Assembly (NCBI RefSeq): GCF_001429185.1
Contig: NZ_LMIW01000012.1
Location: forward strand, 186,606 to 250,605
DNA from: Terrabacter sp. Root85
GTDB lineage: Bacteria; Actinomycetota; Actinomycetes; Actinomycetales; Dermatophilaceae
Length of the DNA stretch: 64,000 bases
Direction of reading: 5' to 3'
Shown here: positions 39,783 to 48,035 of the stretch, piece after piece
How the letters are laid out: each line of letters starts with the position of its first letter
Position numbering within the stretch: position 1 is the first letter of the stretch
Notes under the pieces: generated by a model
Seen by the model: the letters and a program-made list of their open reading frames with translations, nothing else
Database searches by the model: none
Told to the model about the DNA's origin: nothing
Program-made: the position numbers and the translations under genes

Positions 39783-40352
39783 TCAGGCGCGGTGGCGCAC
39801 CAGCCGTTCCTCGAGTCCGACGGCGAGGCCGGCCACGGTGACGAGGTCCACGAGGCCGCCGAGGCTTCGGGCCAGCCGCCGGTGACGCACCGGGCCGAGG
39901 CGGAGCCGCAGGTGGACCCGGGTACGGTCGCCGTCGGCCCGCTGCAGCCGGAGGCACCACGTCAGGTCGGTGCGGCCTCGGGTGGAGGCGAAGAGCAGGT
40001 GTGAGGCCGGTTCGAGCTCGACGACCGTGAAGGTCGCGTCGGCACCGCCCCAGTCGGGGATGACGTCGCCGACCGCGAGCGCCTGGAGGGCTGGGTCGAG
40101 GTGACGGACGGCCCGGCGCGACCGCGGGACGGCTCGCTCGACGGTCCGCGGGAGGTACCAGCCGGCGCGCCGCTTGCCGAGCTGGAGGAGCCACGGCCAG
40201 ACCCGCTCGGGCGAGCCCGACACGGTGAAGGCCCGGTCCATGACGACGTCGGCGGGCACGAGGGCGTCGCCGGGCAGCTGGGCCCGCCGCTCGGCGACGG
40301 TCGGTCGGGCGAGCAGCCGGAGGTGGTCAGGCGCGGAGTCGCCGGTGGTCAT
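39783..40352 (-). CDS. SRPBCC-family protein
   Basis: 189 residues with the START/Bet v1-like fold signature: ERVWPWLLQLGKRRAGWYLP near residue 48 and SHLLFASTRGRTDLTWCLRL later. It probably binds a hydrophobic molecule. The ATG at 40352 is chosen because homology starts there. Convergent with the ABC exporter, 13 bases apart; the VOC gene lies just upstream. Confidence 0.75.
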   Translation of the reverse strand: MTTGDSAPDHLRLLARPTVAERRAQLPGDALVPADVVMDRAFTVSGSPERVWPWLLQLGKRRAGWYLPRTVERAVPRSRRAVRHLDPALQALAVGDVIPDWGGADATFTVVELEPASHLLFASTRGRTDLTWCLRLQRADGDRTRVHLRLRLGPVRHRRLARSLGGLVDLVTVAGLAVGLEERLVRHRA

Positions 40353-40371
40353 CGTCGTGCCGCGGGCCCGC

Positions 40372-40737
40372 TCATCGCGAGAGCTGCTGGAGCGCCCACG
40401 TGTTGCCGTCCGGGTCGCTGAGGTGTGCGTACTTGACGCCACCCATGTCCTGGACCTCTGAGACGTCGACCCCGTTGCCGGTCAGCATCTCCCGCGCCTC
40501 GTCGATGTCATCGACGACGAGGTGCAGGTTCTGCACGCGCGGCGCGTCGGGCGCGCTCATCCCGACGCCGATGACGATCGAGCAGCTCGACCCCGGCGGC
40601 GTCAGCTGCACGACGCGCATGCCGTTGCCCGGCTCGACGTCGTGGTCGAGGACGAAGCCCATGCCCTCGGTGTAGAACGCCAAACTGGCGTCGACGTCGG
40701 TGGTCGGAAGCGGGACGAGTTCCAGGCGCATGTCCAT
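40372..40737 (-). CDS. VOC-family protein
   Basis: 121-residue vicinal-oxygen-chelate domain. Strand motifs are RLELVPLPTTDVDASLAFYT at the start and NLHLVVDDIDEAREML and HLSDPDGNTWALQQL at the end, as in the EhpR/PhnB-like antibiotic-binding or glyoxalase-like group. GAGGAG 5 nt before ATG 40737 supports the start. It probably forms an operon with the SRPBCC gene. Confidence 0.82.
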   Translation of the reverse strand: MDMRLELVPLPTTDVDASLAFYTEGMGFVLDHDVEPGNGMRVVQLTPPGSSCSIVIGVGMSAPDAPRVQNLHLVVDDIDEAREMLTGNGVDVSEVQDMGGVKYAHLSDPDGNTWALQQLSR

Positions 40738-40819
40738 GCGGGCTCCTCTGAAGTGGTGACGGCGTGCTCGGACGTCGACCTTCTCATCCGGGAGGCTGTG
40801 CGCGGGGGAGGGCTCGTCC

Positions 40820-41620
40820 TCAGGCGTCCTCCTCGTCCCAGATGCGCACCTTCTTCGGCTTGACGGGAGCCGCGTCGGGTCCAACCGTCCCGGCGCGCCG
40901 GGTCGCAGCCTCCCCCCGGATGGCGAAGAAGATGAAGACGACCCCGCCGGGCATGAAGAGCCACCACTGGTAGGCATACGCCTGGTGGGGACCCAGGTCC
41001 TCCTCGGGGCGAGGCAGCAGACGCAGCGGGTGCTCGCCCGCGGTTGCGGTCGGCACCTGCGCGCCGAGGACGACGTACGCGTCCACCGGGCTCAGCGACG
41101 GCACCTGCGTCCGCGCGTCGGCGATGTTGATGCTCGCCATCTGGGGCCGAGGCAGGTCGCGGCCGAGGCTCACCTCGCCGGTGCGCAGCCACCCGGTGAT
41201 CTGCACCGGGCCGGAGGGCGGCGGGTCGACGGGCGGACTGGTCTCGGCGTCGTCCGCGTTGGGCACCCAGCCCCGGTCGACGAGGAGCGTCAGGTCGCCC
41301 GTCTGCATCGGCGTCAGCACCTCGAAACCCACCGTCGCGTCGAGCGTCCGGTTGCGGACGAGCAGGTCGGGGCCGGCGGCATACGTGCCCGTCAGCGCGA
41401 CCCGGGTCCACTGCCGCTCCGCCGGGATCGGCGTCGCGACCATGGGGGGAGCGAAGGCGACCGGTGCAGCGCCGTAGTTGCGGGCGATGGCATCGACCTT
41501 GGTCCGCTGCTCGACATGGCGGTGCCACTGCCACAGGCCGAGGTAGAAGCAGGCGACCCCGAAGAGGACCGCGACGAGGGTCCAGAGCAGCCAGCGCCGC
41601 GTCAGCCAGAGTCGAAGCAC
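40820..41620 (-). CDS. SURF1-family cytochrome oxidase assembly protein
   Basis: 266 residues: N-terminal membrane helix (about 10-30), periplasmic domain with YLGLWQWHRHVEQRTK, LLVDRGWVPNAD, and a C-terminal helix HQAYAYQWWLFMPGG. SURF1 helps heme A insertion into cytochrome c oxidase, fitting the ctaA and ctaB genes elsewhere in the window. GTG 41620 is the start; ATG is absent nearby. Two TAT codons fall in GTATGCC words. Confidence 0.9.
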   Translation of the reverse strand: MLRLWLTRRWLLWTLVAVLFGVACFYLGLWQWHRHVEQRTKVDAIARNYGAAPVAFAPPMVATPIPAERQWTRVALTGTYAAGPDLLVRNRTLDATVGFEVLTPMQTGDLTLLVDRGWVPNADDAETSPPVDPPPSGPVQITGWLRTGEVSLGRDLPRPQMASINIADARTQVPSLSPVDAYVVLGAQVPTATAGEHPLRLLPRPEEDLGPHQAYAYQWWLFMPGGVVFIFFAIRGEAATRRAGTVGPDAAPVKPKKVRIWDEEDA

Positions 41621-41775
41621 GGATCGACGGTACCCGGCCCAGGGGGGACCCGAGTACCGGCCCGTCTCTGACCTGCGGTGACGTCACGCGGCCGCTCCCG
41701 GTCCGCAGAGCGTCCCCAGGAGGGCCAACGGCCACGGCGACGGTGTTCACGCGTCCGGTCGCCGGAGCCTGGCGC

Positions 41776-43113
41776 TCAGCGCGAGGGTTCTGGCTGCCGG
41801 CCGGTCGCCCAGCTGGTCTCGTCGGCGACCTCGTGGTCCGGCAACGGCGCGGTGACGGTAGGCGGGTCCGCCAGCACCGTGCCCGCGACGACGTCCGGGT
41901 CCGCGGGCGCCTCGGAACCCGCAGTCATGGTCAGCCGGCCCCGCAACGTGAGTGCGAGGTACCCGGCGGCGACGAACGTGCCAAGGGTCATCAGCGCGAA
42001 GATGGCGCGGTAGTCCAGCAGCGTCACGAGCAGGGCACCGGTGGCGATCGAGAGGGCCTGTGGGGTGGTGGTCAGCACCTCCACCGACGTGCTGACCCGC
42101 CCCATCAGCCGGCCCGGGGTGCGCTTCTGGAGCAGAGTGTTGAACGCGACGATGACCAGCGGGAGACCGGCACCGAGGACGGCGACGGTGACCAGGAGCT
42201 CCCAGGTCTGTTGCGCCGCCACGACCCCGGCGAGGCCCAGGGAGGTGACCAGCAGACCGACGATCACGGTGGCCGGCTCGCCGAACCGCCGGACGATCCT
42301 GCTGGCCAAGAGTCCGGAGGCGACCGCGCCGGCCCCTTGCACGGTGAGCAGCGGGCCCACGAAGGTGACCGGCTTGTCGAAGGCCTCCACGACGGCGTAC
42401 ACCGCGGACTCGGCGAACCCGATCACCAGCAGCGCCAGGGCCAGCGCGAGCGTGGTGTGCAGGAGCACCGGGGTCCGGCGGATGAAGGTCGCCCCCTCGA
42501 CGACCTCGGCGCGCCAGTGCTGCGGCTGCCCTGCCGGCTCGGGCCGGTCGCCCGCCCGGAGCCCGGCGATGGCCACGGCCGCGCACAGGAAGGTGGCCGC
42601 GTCGACCATCGCCACCGCGCCGCCCCCGACGAACGCGAAGGTGGCGGCTCCCAGCAGCGGACCGACCAGACGCAGCGCCTCGCGGGTCACGCTCAGCGAG
42701 GCGTTCGCCTCCACCAGCACGTCCTCGGCGAGCATCTCCTTGAGCAGGCCGTTGAGTGCGGCGGGCACCACGACGAAGGAGGTGCCGTAGCAGAAGGCGA
42801 CGGCGTACACGATCCACACGTCGCCGGCGTCGTGCACCAGGAGCAGGGGCAGCATCATCGCGGCCGACGCGACGTTGGCGACCACCAGGAACGTGCGCCT
42901 GGCGACCCGGTCCACGATGTAGCCGAACAGCGGTGCCAGCAGGGCGGGGGCCGTCATCCACAGGAAGGTCAGCCCAGCTGCTCCGTTCGAGCCGGTGAGG
43001 GTCTTCACCCACATGCTCAGCACGATCAGCATCAGCGAGTCGCCGAACATGCTGGCCGTCAGACCGGCGAAGAGCCGGCCGAACCCGGGTGTGCGGAAGG
43101 TGGTCCGGATCAT
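41776..43113 (-). CDS. MFS transporter under ArsR control
   Basis: 445 residues, 12 helices of the Tet/macrolide-efflux MFS_3 type. RLFAGLTASMFGDSLMLIVL opens the protein, and DRVARRTFLVVANV is motif A. The C-terminal 40 residues are Pro/Asp/Thr-rich. ATG 43113 overlaps the ArsR stop (ATGA), so regulator and pump are one operon. Substrate not known; probably a drug or toxic compound sensed by the regulator. Confidence 0.9.
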   Translation of the reverse strand: MIRTTFRTPGFGRLFAGLTASMFGDSLMLIVLSMWVKTLTGSNGAAGLTFLWMTAPALLAPLFGYIVDRVARRTFLVVANVASAAMMLPLLLVHDAGDVWIVYAVAFCYGTSFVVVPAALNGLLKEMLAEDVLVEANASLSVTREALRLVGPLLGAATFAFVGGGAVAMVDAATFLCAAVAIAGLRAGDRPEPAGQPQHWRAEVVEGATFIRRTPVLLHTTLALALALLVIGFAESAVYAVVEAFDKPVTFVGPLLTVQGAGAVASGLLASRIVRRFGEPATVIVGLLVTSLGLAGVVAAQQTWELLVTVAVLGAGLPLVIVAFNTLLQKRTPGRLMGRVSTSVEVLTTTPQALSIATGALLVTLLDYRAIFALMTLGTFVAAGYLALTLRGRLTMTAGSEAPADPDVVAGTVLADPPTVTAPLPDHEVADETSWATGRQPEPSR

Positions 43114-43784
43114 CGCGTGGTCTCCTCGCTCGAGTGGGTGTGTGCGGTGGCGCGGGACGGCTCGGGCGGCGTGGCGCCGTCGGCCGGGACCGGCCGGAGA
43201 CGGTGCGGGCCGCTCGGCACCAGCCAGCCGACCAGGGACACCAACCGGGCGTCGTCGGGTCGGTGCTCGGGATGGCCGGACCGGTCGAGGTGCTGCTGCA
43301 GCAGGTCGGTGAGCTCCCGCTTGAGCCCCTGCGCCTCCTCGACCGTCAGCCAGAGCTGGGACTGCACCAGACCGGTGGCCTCGCGCCAGGGCGCCGGCTC
43401 GCTGTCTCGGGCCGCGCGGGCCGCCCGGAAGCGCTGCAGCTCCCGCTCGAGGACCATGTCGGTGAGGGCGTCCGCGGCCATCCGGTCCGTGGGGTCGGGG
43501 TCCGTCACGCCCTCCACGTCGTCGCCCCACTCGAGCCCGTCGCTGACCGCCTGCCAAGGCCGGTTGCGGCCGGTGCCGCCGCGGGCCTCGCGGACGAAGC
43601 CGTGCTCGGCGAGCTTGCGCAGGTGCCAGGAGCAGTTGGACGGAGACTCGGAGAGCAGCGCCGCCGCCTGGCTGGCAGTGAGCGGCCCCTCGGTGACCAA
43701 GGCGCCCAGCAGGGCCATCCGAAGCGGGTGGGCGAGCGCCTTCAGGGCGTCGGCATCGGTGACGCGGCGGCGGGTCGGTGGCAT
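43110..43784 (-). CDS. ArsR-type winged-helix regulator
   Basis: 224 residues: HTH about 10-85 (ALKALAHPLRMALLGALV, then SQAAALLSESPSNCSWHLRKL), followed by a helical C-terminal region (VLERELQRFRAARAA, LTDLLQQHLDRSGH) and a Ser/Pro tail. No metal-binding Cys pair, so it probably senses an organic molecule. Its promoter is a clear TTGAAA-17-TAGTTT with a palindrome in the spacer. Confidence 0.9.
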   Translation of the reverse strand: MPPTRRRVTDADALKALAHPLRMALLGALVTEGPLTASQAAALLSESPSNCSWHLRKLAEHGFVREARGGTGRNRPWQAVSDGLEWGDDVEGVTDPDPTDRMAADALTDMVLERELQRFRAARAARDSEPAPWREATGLVQSQLWLTVEEAQGLKRELTDLLQQHLDRSGHPEHRPDDARLVSLVGWLVPSGPHRLRPVPADGATPPEPSRATAHTHSSEETTR

Positions 43785-43790
43785 GTGATG

Positions 43791-43819
43791 AAACTACTCT
43801 TTCGAAAGGGGTCTTTCAA
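43791..43819 (-). promoter_or_regulatory. ArsR-MFS promoter with palindromic operator
   Basis: On the minus strand TTGAAA (43814-43819) and TAGTTT (43791-43796) are separated by exactly 17 bases. The spacer holds the perfect palindrome CTTTCGAAAG (43799-43808) and, overlapping, GAAAG-GGGT-CTTTC. Transcription would start at the ATG at 43784, leaderless. Confidence 0.75.
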
Positions 43820-43979
43820 TACGTTCCCTTCGATGAGTTTCTCGGCGTGTTCACGTCTGAGCGCCCGCTCCTGGCCAGAGAGCGCGGCGGATGACTTCGA
43901 CCCGGCCGATCCCGAGCTCGGACGCGCAGCTCACCGATGCCGCGCCGTGGATCGAGGCCCGTCGTCAGAGGCGCGCGGG

Positions 43980-43985
43980 TAGGCT
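43980..43985 (+). promoter_or_regulatory. -10 box (TAGGCT) upstream of the 44011 gene
   Basis: TAGGCT lies 25 bases before the ATG at 44011 and gives a short leader containing AAGGAG. No clear -35. It supports the shorter start for that gene. Confidence 0.4.
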
Positions 43986-44010
43986 GGCACGACGAGCTGA
44001 AGGAGCGGTC

Positions 44011-44565
44011 ATGAACCTTCAAGGCAGGCTGCGGCGCTTGATTCCGCACCAGTCCGACGACAGCGGATCAGAGGCCGAGGTGGCCCTGGACATGGCCAAG
44101 TACAAGTACTTGCTCCGAGTCTCAACGCCGCAGGTGTTCGACCTCGTCCACGCCGAGGTGTTCGCTCAGCTCCCCGTCGCCACGCGTGAAGCGGTGTACC
44201 GGCGCCTGTGTCGTGACGTGCCCGAAGAGCACAGGCCGACGAGCGCTGACCCGGAAGAGCTGGCCCGCGCCGCCGCCCGCGCGCAGGACGACGACCCGGT
44301 GTACCTGCTGCGAGTTCTCCGACGGCCGGGCGGAGCACCTGGAAGCGCGCCCGAGCCCGCGGGCAAGCATCGTGCGGACACCACCACGTATGGCGCTTCC
44401 GTGCTCGAAGCCGCGGCGCGAACGGCAGCTGCGTCCCCGGCCGCTGCGGAGGCGCTGCTCGGGTTTGACACGTCGCTGGAGGCCGCGCAGATCAACCCGA
44501 CACACTCCGTCCCTCGGCTGACAGGCGGGGACCACAGCGCGCCACGTGCGGACTGGCAGCCGTAG
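44011..44565 (+). CDS. conserved actinobacterial protein of unknown function
   Basis: 184 residues from ATG 44011, preceded by AAGGAG at 5-nt spacing. The N-terminus reads MNLQGRLRRLIPHQ, then DMAKYKYLLRVSTPQVFDLVH and repeated Ala/Glu-rich helices; the second half is Ala/Thr-rich. A longer frame to 43891 exists but lacks a ribosome site. I recall related small proteins misannotated as cation-transport ATPases; no ATPase motif is visible here. Confidence 0.65.
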   Translation: MNLQGRLRRLIPHQSDDSGSEAEVALDMAKYKYLLRVSTPQVFDLVHAEVFAQLPVATREAVYRRLCRDVPEEHRPTSADPEELARAAARAQDDDPVYLLRVLRRPGGAPGSAPEPAGKHRADTTTYGASVLEAAARTAAASPAAAEALLGFDTSLEAAQINPTHSVPRLTGGDHSAPRADWQP

Positions 44566-44766
44566 CACCAGCCGGTGCTGTTCAGCGGACGACCGACGTG
44601 ACACGAGCACCTCGCCGCCTCTCGTCCGTCGCGATCGCACGCGCGACGATCGGTACGTGGTCAGGCACCCCCAGATGGCCTCGGGCGCAGCGGACTGTGG
44701 CGGAGCAGCAGTAGCCGGAGCACACTGAGTGGGCCCTTCCATCATTTCCCGAAGCAGGGAGCCCGG

Positions 44767-45123
44767 ATGTCGACCGACGACACGAGCCAGACGATGTCCG
44801 CCTACTTCACAGCCCTCGGTAAGGGCCGCTTCCAGCAGTTCTTCACCGACGACGTCACGTGGACCACGATTCAGAGCGGCGCGGTAGTCCGCGGTGCTGG
44901 GGCCGTGGAAGAGGCCATCAACGGGTTGCACGCTCGCATGCCGGATCTGAGCACACGTCGACTGGTGTCCGCCCAGGGCGTCGCCTACCTCGAAGGAACG
45001 TGCGCCGGCACCGACGGCGGGGAACGCCTTCCCTTCTGCGTCGCCTACGACCTGTCGGCAGATCGGATCGACGCGATGCGCGCCTATGGCAACATCGCCT
45101 CCCTCATGCCCCCGTCGCCGTAG
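44767..45123 (+). CDS. SnoaL/NTF2-like protein
   Basis: 118-residue cone-fold protein: MSAYFTALGKGRFQQFFTDD at the start, then VTWTTIQSGAVVRGAGAVEEA and a final VAYDLSADRIDAMRAYG strand. Such proteins bind or isomerise small molecules. AGGGAG lies 6 nt before the ATG. It stands alone between two gene-free stretches of about 200-230 bases in which I see no RNA or gene. Confidence 0.78.
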   Translation: MSTDDTSQTMSAYFTALGKGRFQQFFTDDVTWTTIQSGAVVRGAGAVEEAINGLHARMPDLSTRRLVSAQGVAYLEGTCAGTDGGERLPFCVAYDLSADRIDAMRAYGNIASLMPPSP

Positions 45124-45342
45124 CAGAGCTCCACCAGGAATCAGGGACGCTGGGCAATGACGGCAGCGGCGCCGTCGGTCTCGGGCTGACGCACCGTGCA
45201 GTCCGCAACGAGTCCGGAGGAGCTCCGACGGCGGCCCGGCGCCGTCGTCCTGACCAACGAGCCAGACGTCACATCACCGCAGTTCAGAGGCCTGGGGCAA
45301 CATCGGCACCACCAGCAGACCGGGTCGCAGCAATACCCGGCC

Positions 45343-45348
45343 TAGAGT
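45343..45348 (+). promoter_or_regulatory. -10 box (TAGAGT) of moaA
   Basis: TAGAGT ends 7 bases before the ATG at 45356, placing the transcript start at or next to the start codon. This is why I chose ATG 45356 over GTG 45347, which lies within the box. Confidence 0.5.
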
Positions 45349-45355
45349 GGAGCAC

Positions 45356-46378
45356 ATGACCCGCCTTCCCGACCCGAGCGTCCGACCGGCAGGGCTGGCC
45401 GACCAGTTCGGGCGCCGGGCCCGCGACCTGCGCGTGTCGGTCACCGACCGCTGCAACCTGCGCTGCACCTACTGCATGCCCGCCGAGGGCCTGCCGTGGA
45501 TGCCCAAGACCGAGATGCTGACGGACGAGGAGATGCTGCGGGTCATCGGCGTCTTCGTGCGCGACGGCATCACGCAGGTCCGCCTCACCGGAGGCGAGCC
45601 GCTCCTGCGCCGATCGCTCGTCGAGCTCGTCGCCGGCATCGCGGCCCTCGAGCCGCGTCCCAAGATCGCGATGACGACGAACGGCGTCGGCCTCGAGCGC
45701 GTCGCCATCGGGCTCAAGGAGGCCGGCCTCGACCGGGTCAACGTCAGCCTCGACACCATCGACTCGGAGACCTTCACGCAGCTGACCCGTCGCGACCGCC
45801 TCGCCGACGTCGAGGCGGGCCTCAAGGCCGCGTCGGACGCCGGCCTGACGCCGGTCAAGGTCAACGCGGTCGCGATGCGCGGCATCAACGACGAGTCGGT
45901 CGCCGACGTGCTCGCGTGGTGCCTCGAGCGCGGCTACGAGCTGCGCTTCATCGAGCAGATGCCGCTCGACGCCCAGCACGCCTGGGACCGGACGCAGATG
46001 ATCTCCGCCGACGAGATCCGCGAGCGCCTGTCGCAGCGCTGGGAGCTGACGCCCCTGCCGGCCGCCGACCGGGGGAGTGCCCCCGCCGAGCGGTTCCTCG
46101 TCGACGGCGGCCCCGAGACCGTCGGGATCATCGCCAGCGTCAGTGCGCCGTTCTGCGCGGCCTGCGACCGCACGCGGCTCACCGCCGACGGACAGGTGCG
46201 CAACTGCCTCTTCTCGACGACCGAGACCGACCTGCGTGGGCCCCTGCGCGAGGGCGCGACCGACGACGAGCTGCTCGGCCTGATCCGGGGCGAGATGTGG
46301 CGCAAGCGCCGCGGCCACGGGATCGGCGACCCGGACTTCGTCCAGCCCGACCGACCCATGTCCGCCATCGGCGGCTGA
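45356..46378 (+). CDS. moaA: GTP 3',8-cyclase (molybdenum cofactor synthesis)
   Basis: Radical-SAM enzyme for the first step of molybdopterin synthesis, 340 residues. The SAM cluster motif is CNLRCTYC; the second Fe-S cluster is held by CAACDRTRLTADGQVRNC; GG ends the protein (SAIGG), as required in MoaA for substrate handling. No other moa/moe gene lies in the window. Confidence 0.95.
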   Translation: MTRLPDPSVRPAGLADQFGRRARDLRVSVTDRCNLRCTYCMPAEGLPWMPKTEMLTDEEMLRVIGVFVRDGITQVRLTGGEPLLRRSLVELVAGIAALEPRPKIAMTTNGVGLERVAIGLKEAGLDRVNVSLDTIDSETFTQLTRRDRLADVEAGLKAASDAGLTPVKVNAVAMRGINDESVADVLAWCLERGYELRFIEQMPLDAQHAWDRTQMISADEIRERLSQRWELTPLPAADRGSAPAERFLVDGGPETVGIIASVSAPFCAACDRTRLTADGQVRNCLFSTTETDLRGPLREGATDDELLGLIRGEMWRKRRGHGIGDPDFVQPDRPMSAIGG

Positions 46379-46470
46379 CGGGACCTGCTCCAGTCCCCCT
46401 CACGGGCGTGGCACGTGGAGCGGTCGCGTCGGCCCCGATTTCGCGCCGGACGACGCTAGCGTGACCGTCC

Positions 46471-47385
46471 ATGAGTGACTCACAACAGTTGGTCGGCAAA
46501 CTCGTCGACAGCGTCATCGACCAGTTCCCCGTCCACCGGGGCTTCCTGGAGCAGGCGGTCGAAGGAGCCACCGAGGACGAGCGCGACCGCCTCGGCAGCT
46601 ACCTGCGCTTCTGCCTGTCCAAGGGTTTGTCGCTCGAGTACCTCGCCGAGAGCTACCTGACGATCCTCGGGGACACCCTTGACGAGCAGGAGTACTTCCG
46701 CCGGCACGGGCACTACCGACACTCGACGTTCGCCGACGTGGCCGAGTCGGTCTACCACGACCGTGACTACATGGACCGCTACATGTACGGCTTGGCCATC
46801 ACCACGTTCCTCTGGCCCAACCACGTCGAGATGTCGCGCTTCCTGCGGCGGTCGCTGCCCCGCGACCGTGGCGGCCGCTACCTGGAGGTGGGTCCGGGCC
46901 ACGGGTTCCTGCTCATGGCGGCGATCGAGACCGGGTCCTTCGACGACTTCCTGGGTGTCGACCTGTCGCCCGCGAGCGTCGAGCAGACCAGGACGATCGT
47001 CGAACACTTCCACCCCGACGCCCCGGTGCGCGTCGAGCTGCGCGACTTCCTCACCGCCGACGACCTCGCGCCGTCGTCCTTCGACGCAGTCGTCATGGGT
47101 GAGGTGCTCGAGCACGTCGAGCAGCCCGAGGTGTTCCTCCGGCGGATCGCGGACCTTGCGAAACCGGGAGCGTTCATCTTCGTCACGACGTGCGTCAACG
47201 CGCCGGCGGTCGACCACATCTACCTGTGGCGCACGACGGACGAGCTCGAGTCGATGATCTCCGACAGCGGGCTCTCGATCGTCGAGCCGCTGCGGCTGCC
47301 CTACGAGGGCAAGACCCTCGATCAGTCCCGCGACGAGCAGCTGCCGATCAACGTGGCGTACGTCCTGGCCAAGGCGGGCGCCTGA
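46471..47385 (+). CDS. SAM-dependent methyltransferase
   Basis: 304 residues. A helical N-terminal domain (1-125) is followed by a class I Rossmann methyltransferase: LEVGPGHGFLLMAA (SAM loop), VDLSPASVEQTR, VVMGEVLEHVEQPE. A TAGCGT box at 46457-46462 precedes the ATG by 8 bases. It converges on the six-gene acyl-transfer operon, with 3 bases between stops, and may modify the same product. Confidence 0.85.
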   Translation: MSDSQQLVGKLVDSVIDQFPVHRGFLEQAVEGATEDERDRLGSYLRFCLSKGLSLEYLAESYLTILGDTLDEQEYFRRHGHYRHSTFADVAESVYHDRDYMDRYMYGLAITTFLWPNHVEMSRFLRRSLPRDRGGRYLEVGPGHGFLLMAAIETGSFDDFLGVDLSPASVEQTRTIVEHFHPDAPVRVELRDFLTADDLAPSSFDAVVMGEVLEHVEQPEVFLRRIADLAKPGAFIFVTTCVNAPAVDHIYLWRTTDELESMISDSGLSIVEPLRLPYEGKTLDQSRDEQLPINVAYVLAKAGA

Positions 47386-47388
47386 CCG

Positions 47389-47820
47389 TCACCGCTTCGC
47401 GCCCATGAGCTCGACGACGAGACCGGTCCGGCGCTGGACGAAGGCGATGGTGGCATCGAACGTCACGGCATACGTCGGCGGGACGAGCAGCAGCGCGTCG
47501 TTGTCGAGCTCGCGGGCGAGTGAGGCGTCGAGGTCCTCGACCCAGAAGCACAGGTGGTCGAGACCCCCACCGCGCTGGAGCCGTGAGGTGACCGGCGAGT
47601 CCGCACCCTCGAGCGGGGCCACGAGCTCGATGTCGACCCCCTCGGGAAGCCGGATCAGTGCGCAGATGACGCCGAGGGTCGGGTCGTCCGTCGGGCCGAC
47701 GACGAGCCGGCCCCCGGCCTCCTCGAAGCGTCTGATCGCACCCTTCATCGCGGCGACGACATAGCCGACGTGGTGCAGTCGCGGCGTCGGGTCGAGGCCC
47801 TGTGAGACGTCGCGCTCCAT
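47389..47820 (-). CDS. VOC protein, methylmalonyl-CoA-epimerase-like, of the acyl-transfer operon
   Basis: 143 residues with both metal-ligand pairs of the VOC fold: His in LHHVGYVV, Glu in VDIELVAPL, His in LDHLCFWVED and Glu in LVVELMGAK. The layout matches methylmalonyl-CoA epimerase, hinting at an acyl-thioester substrate. Last gene of the operon; ATG 47820 overlaps the stop of the small TM gene by one base (TGATG). Function within the system is inference. Confidence 0.82.
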   Translation of the reverse strand: MERDVSQGLDPTPRLHHVGYVVAAMKGAIRRFEEAGGRLVVGPTDDPTLGVICALIRLPEGVDIELVAPLEGADSPVTSRLQRGGGLDHLCFWVEDLDASLARELDNDALLLVPPTYAVTFDATIAFVQRRTGLVVELMGAKR

Positions 47821-48035
47821 CAGTAGCCGCCGTAGACGAAGCGGATCGCGTTGCTCGAGGCCCACGCCACGACGACGAGCACGGCCGCGATGCCGAGTCC
47901 GATCGCCAGCTCGACGGCCAGTCGGCTCGCGAGCCGGGTAGCGCGGCGGCTACCCCCGGTGGGTACGGCGGTCTCGGAGCCACCGTCGTCCACCGGGTCA
48001 GCCCCCGGCGCCTCGGGGGTCGGGGTGTCGCTCAT
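47820..48035 (-). CDS. small single-TM protein (DltX-like candidate)
   Basis: 71 residues: an acidic, disordered N-terminus, Arg cluster (30-38), one membrane helix (about 40-59) and a short C-terminus ending FVYGGY. I recall that DltX, the small helper of the D-alanylation machinery, ends in an aromatic F-I-Y-x-x-F motif, which this resembles. The gene overlaps the SGNH gene (ATGA) and abuts the VOC gene, between the MBOAT-SGNH pair and the end of the operon. Confidence 0.7.
   Translation of the reverse strand: MSDTPTPEAPGADPVDDGGSETAVPTGGSRRATRLASRLAVELAIGLGIAAVLVVVAWASSNAIRFVYGGY

Noticed and set aside
45124-45355. Small RNA or Moco riboswitch before moaA
   Set aside because: No conserved stem pattern visible, and a -10 box next to the ATG argues for a leaderless message.
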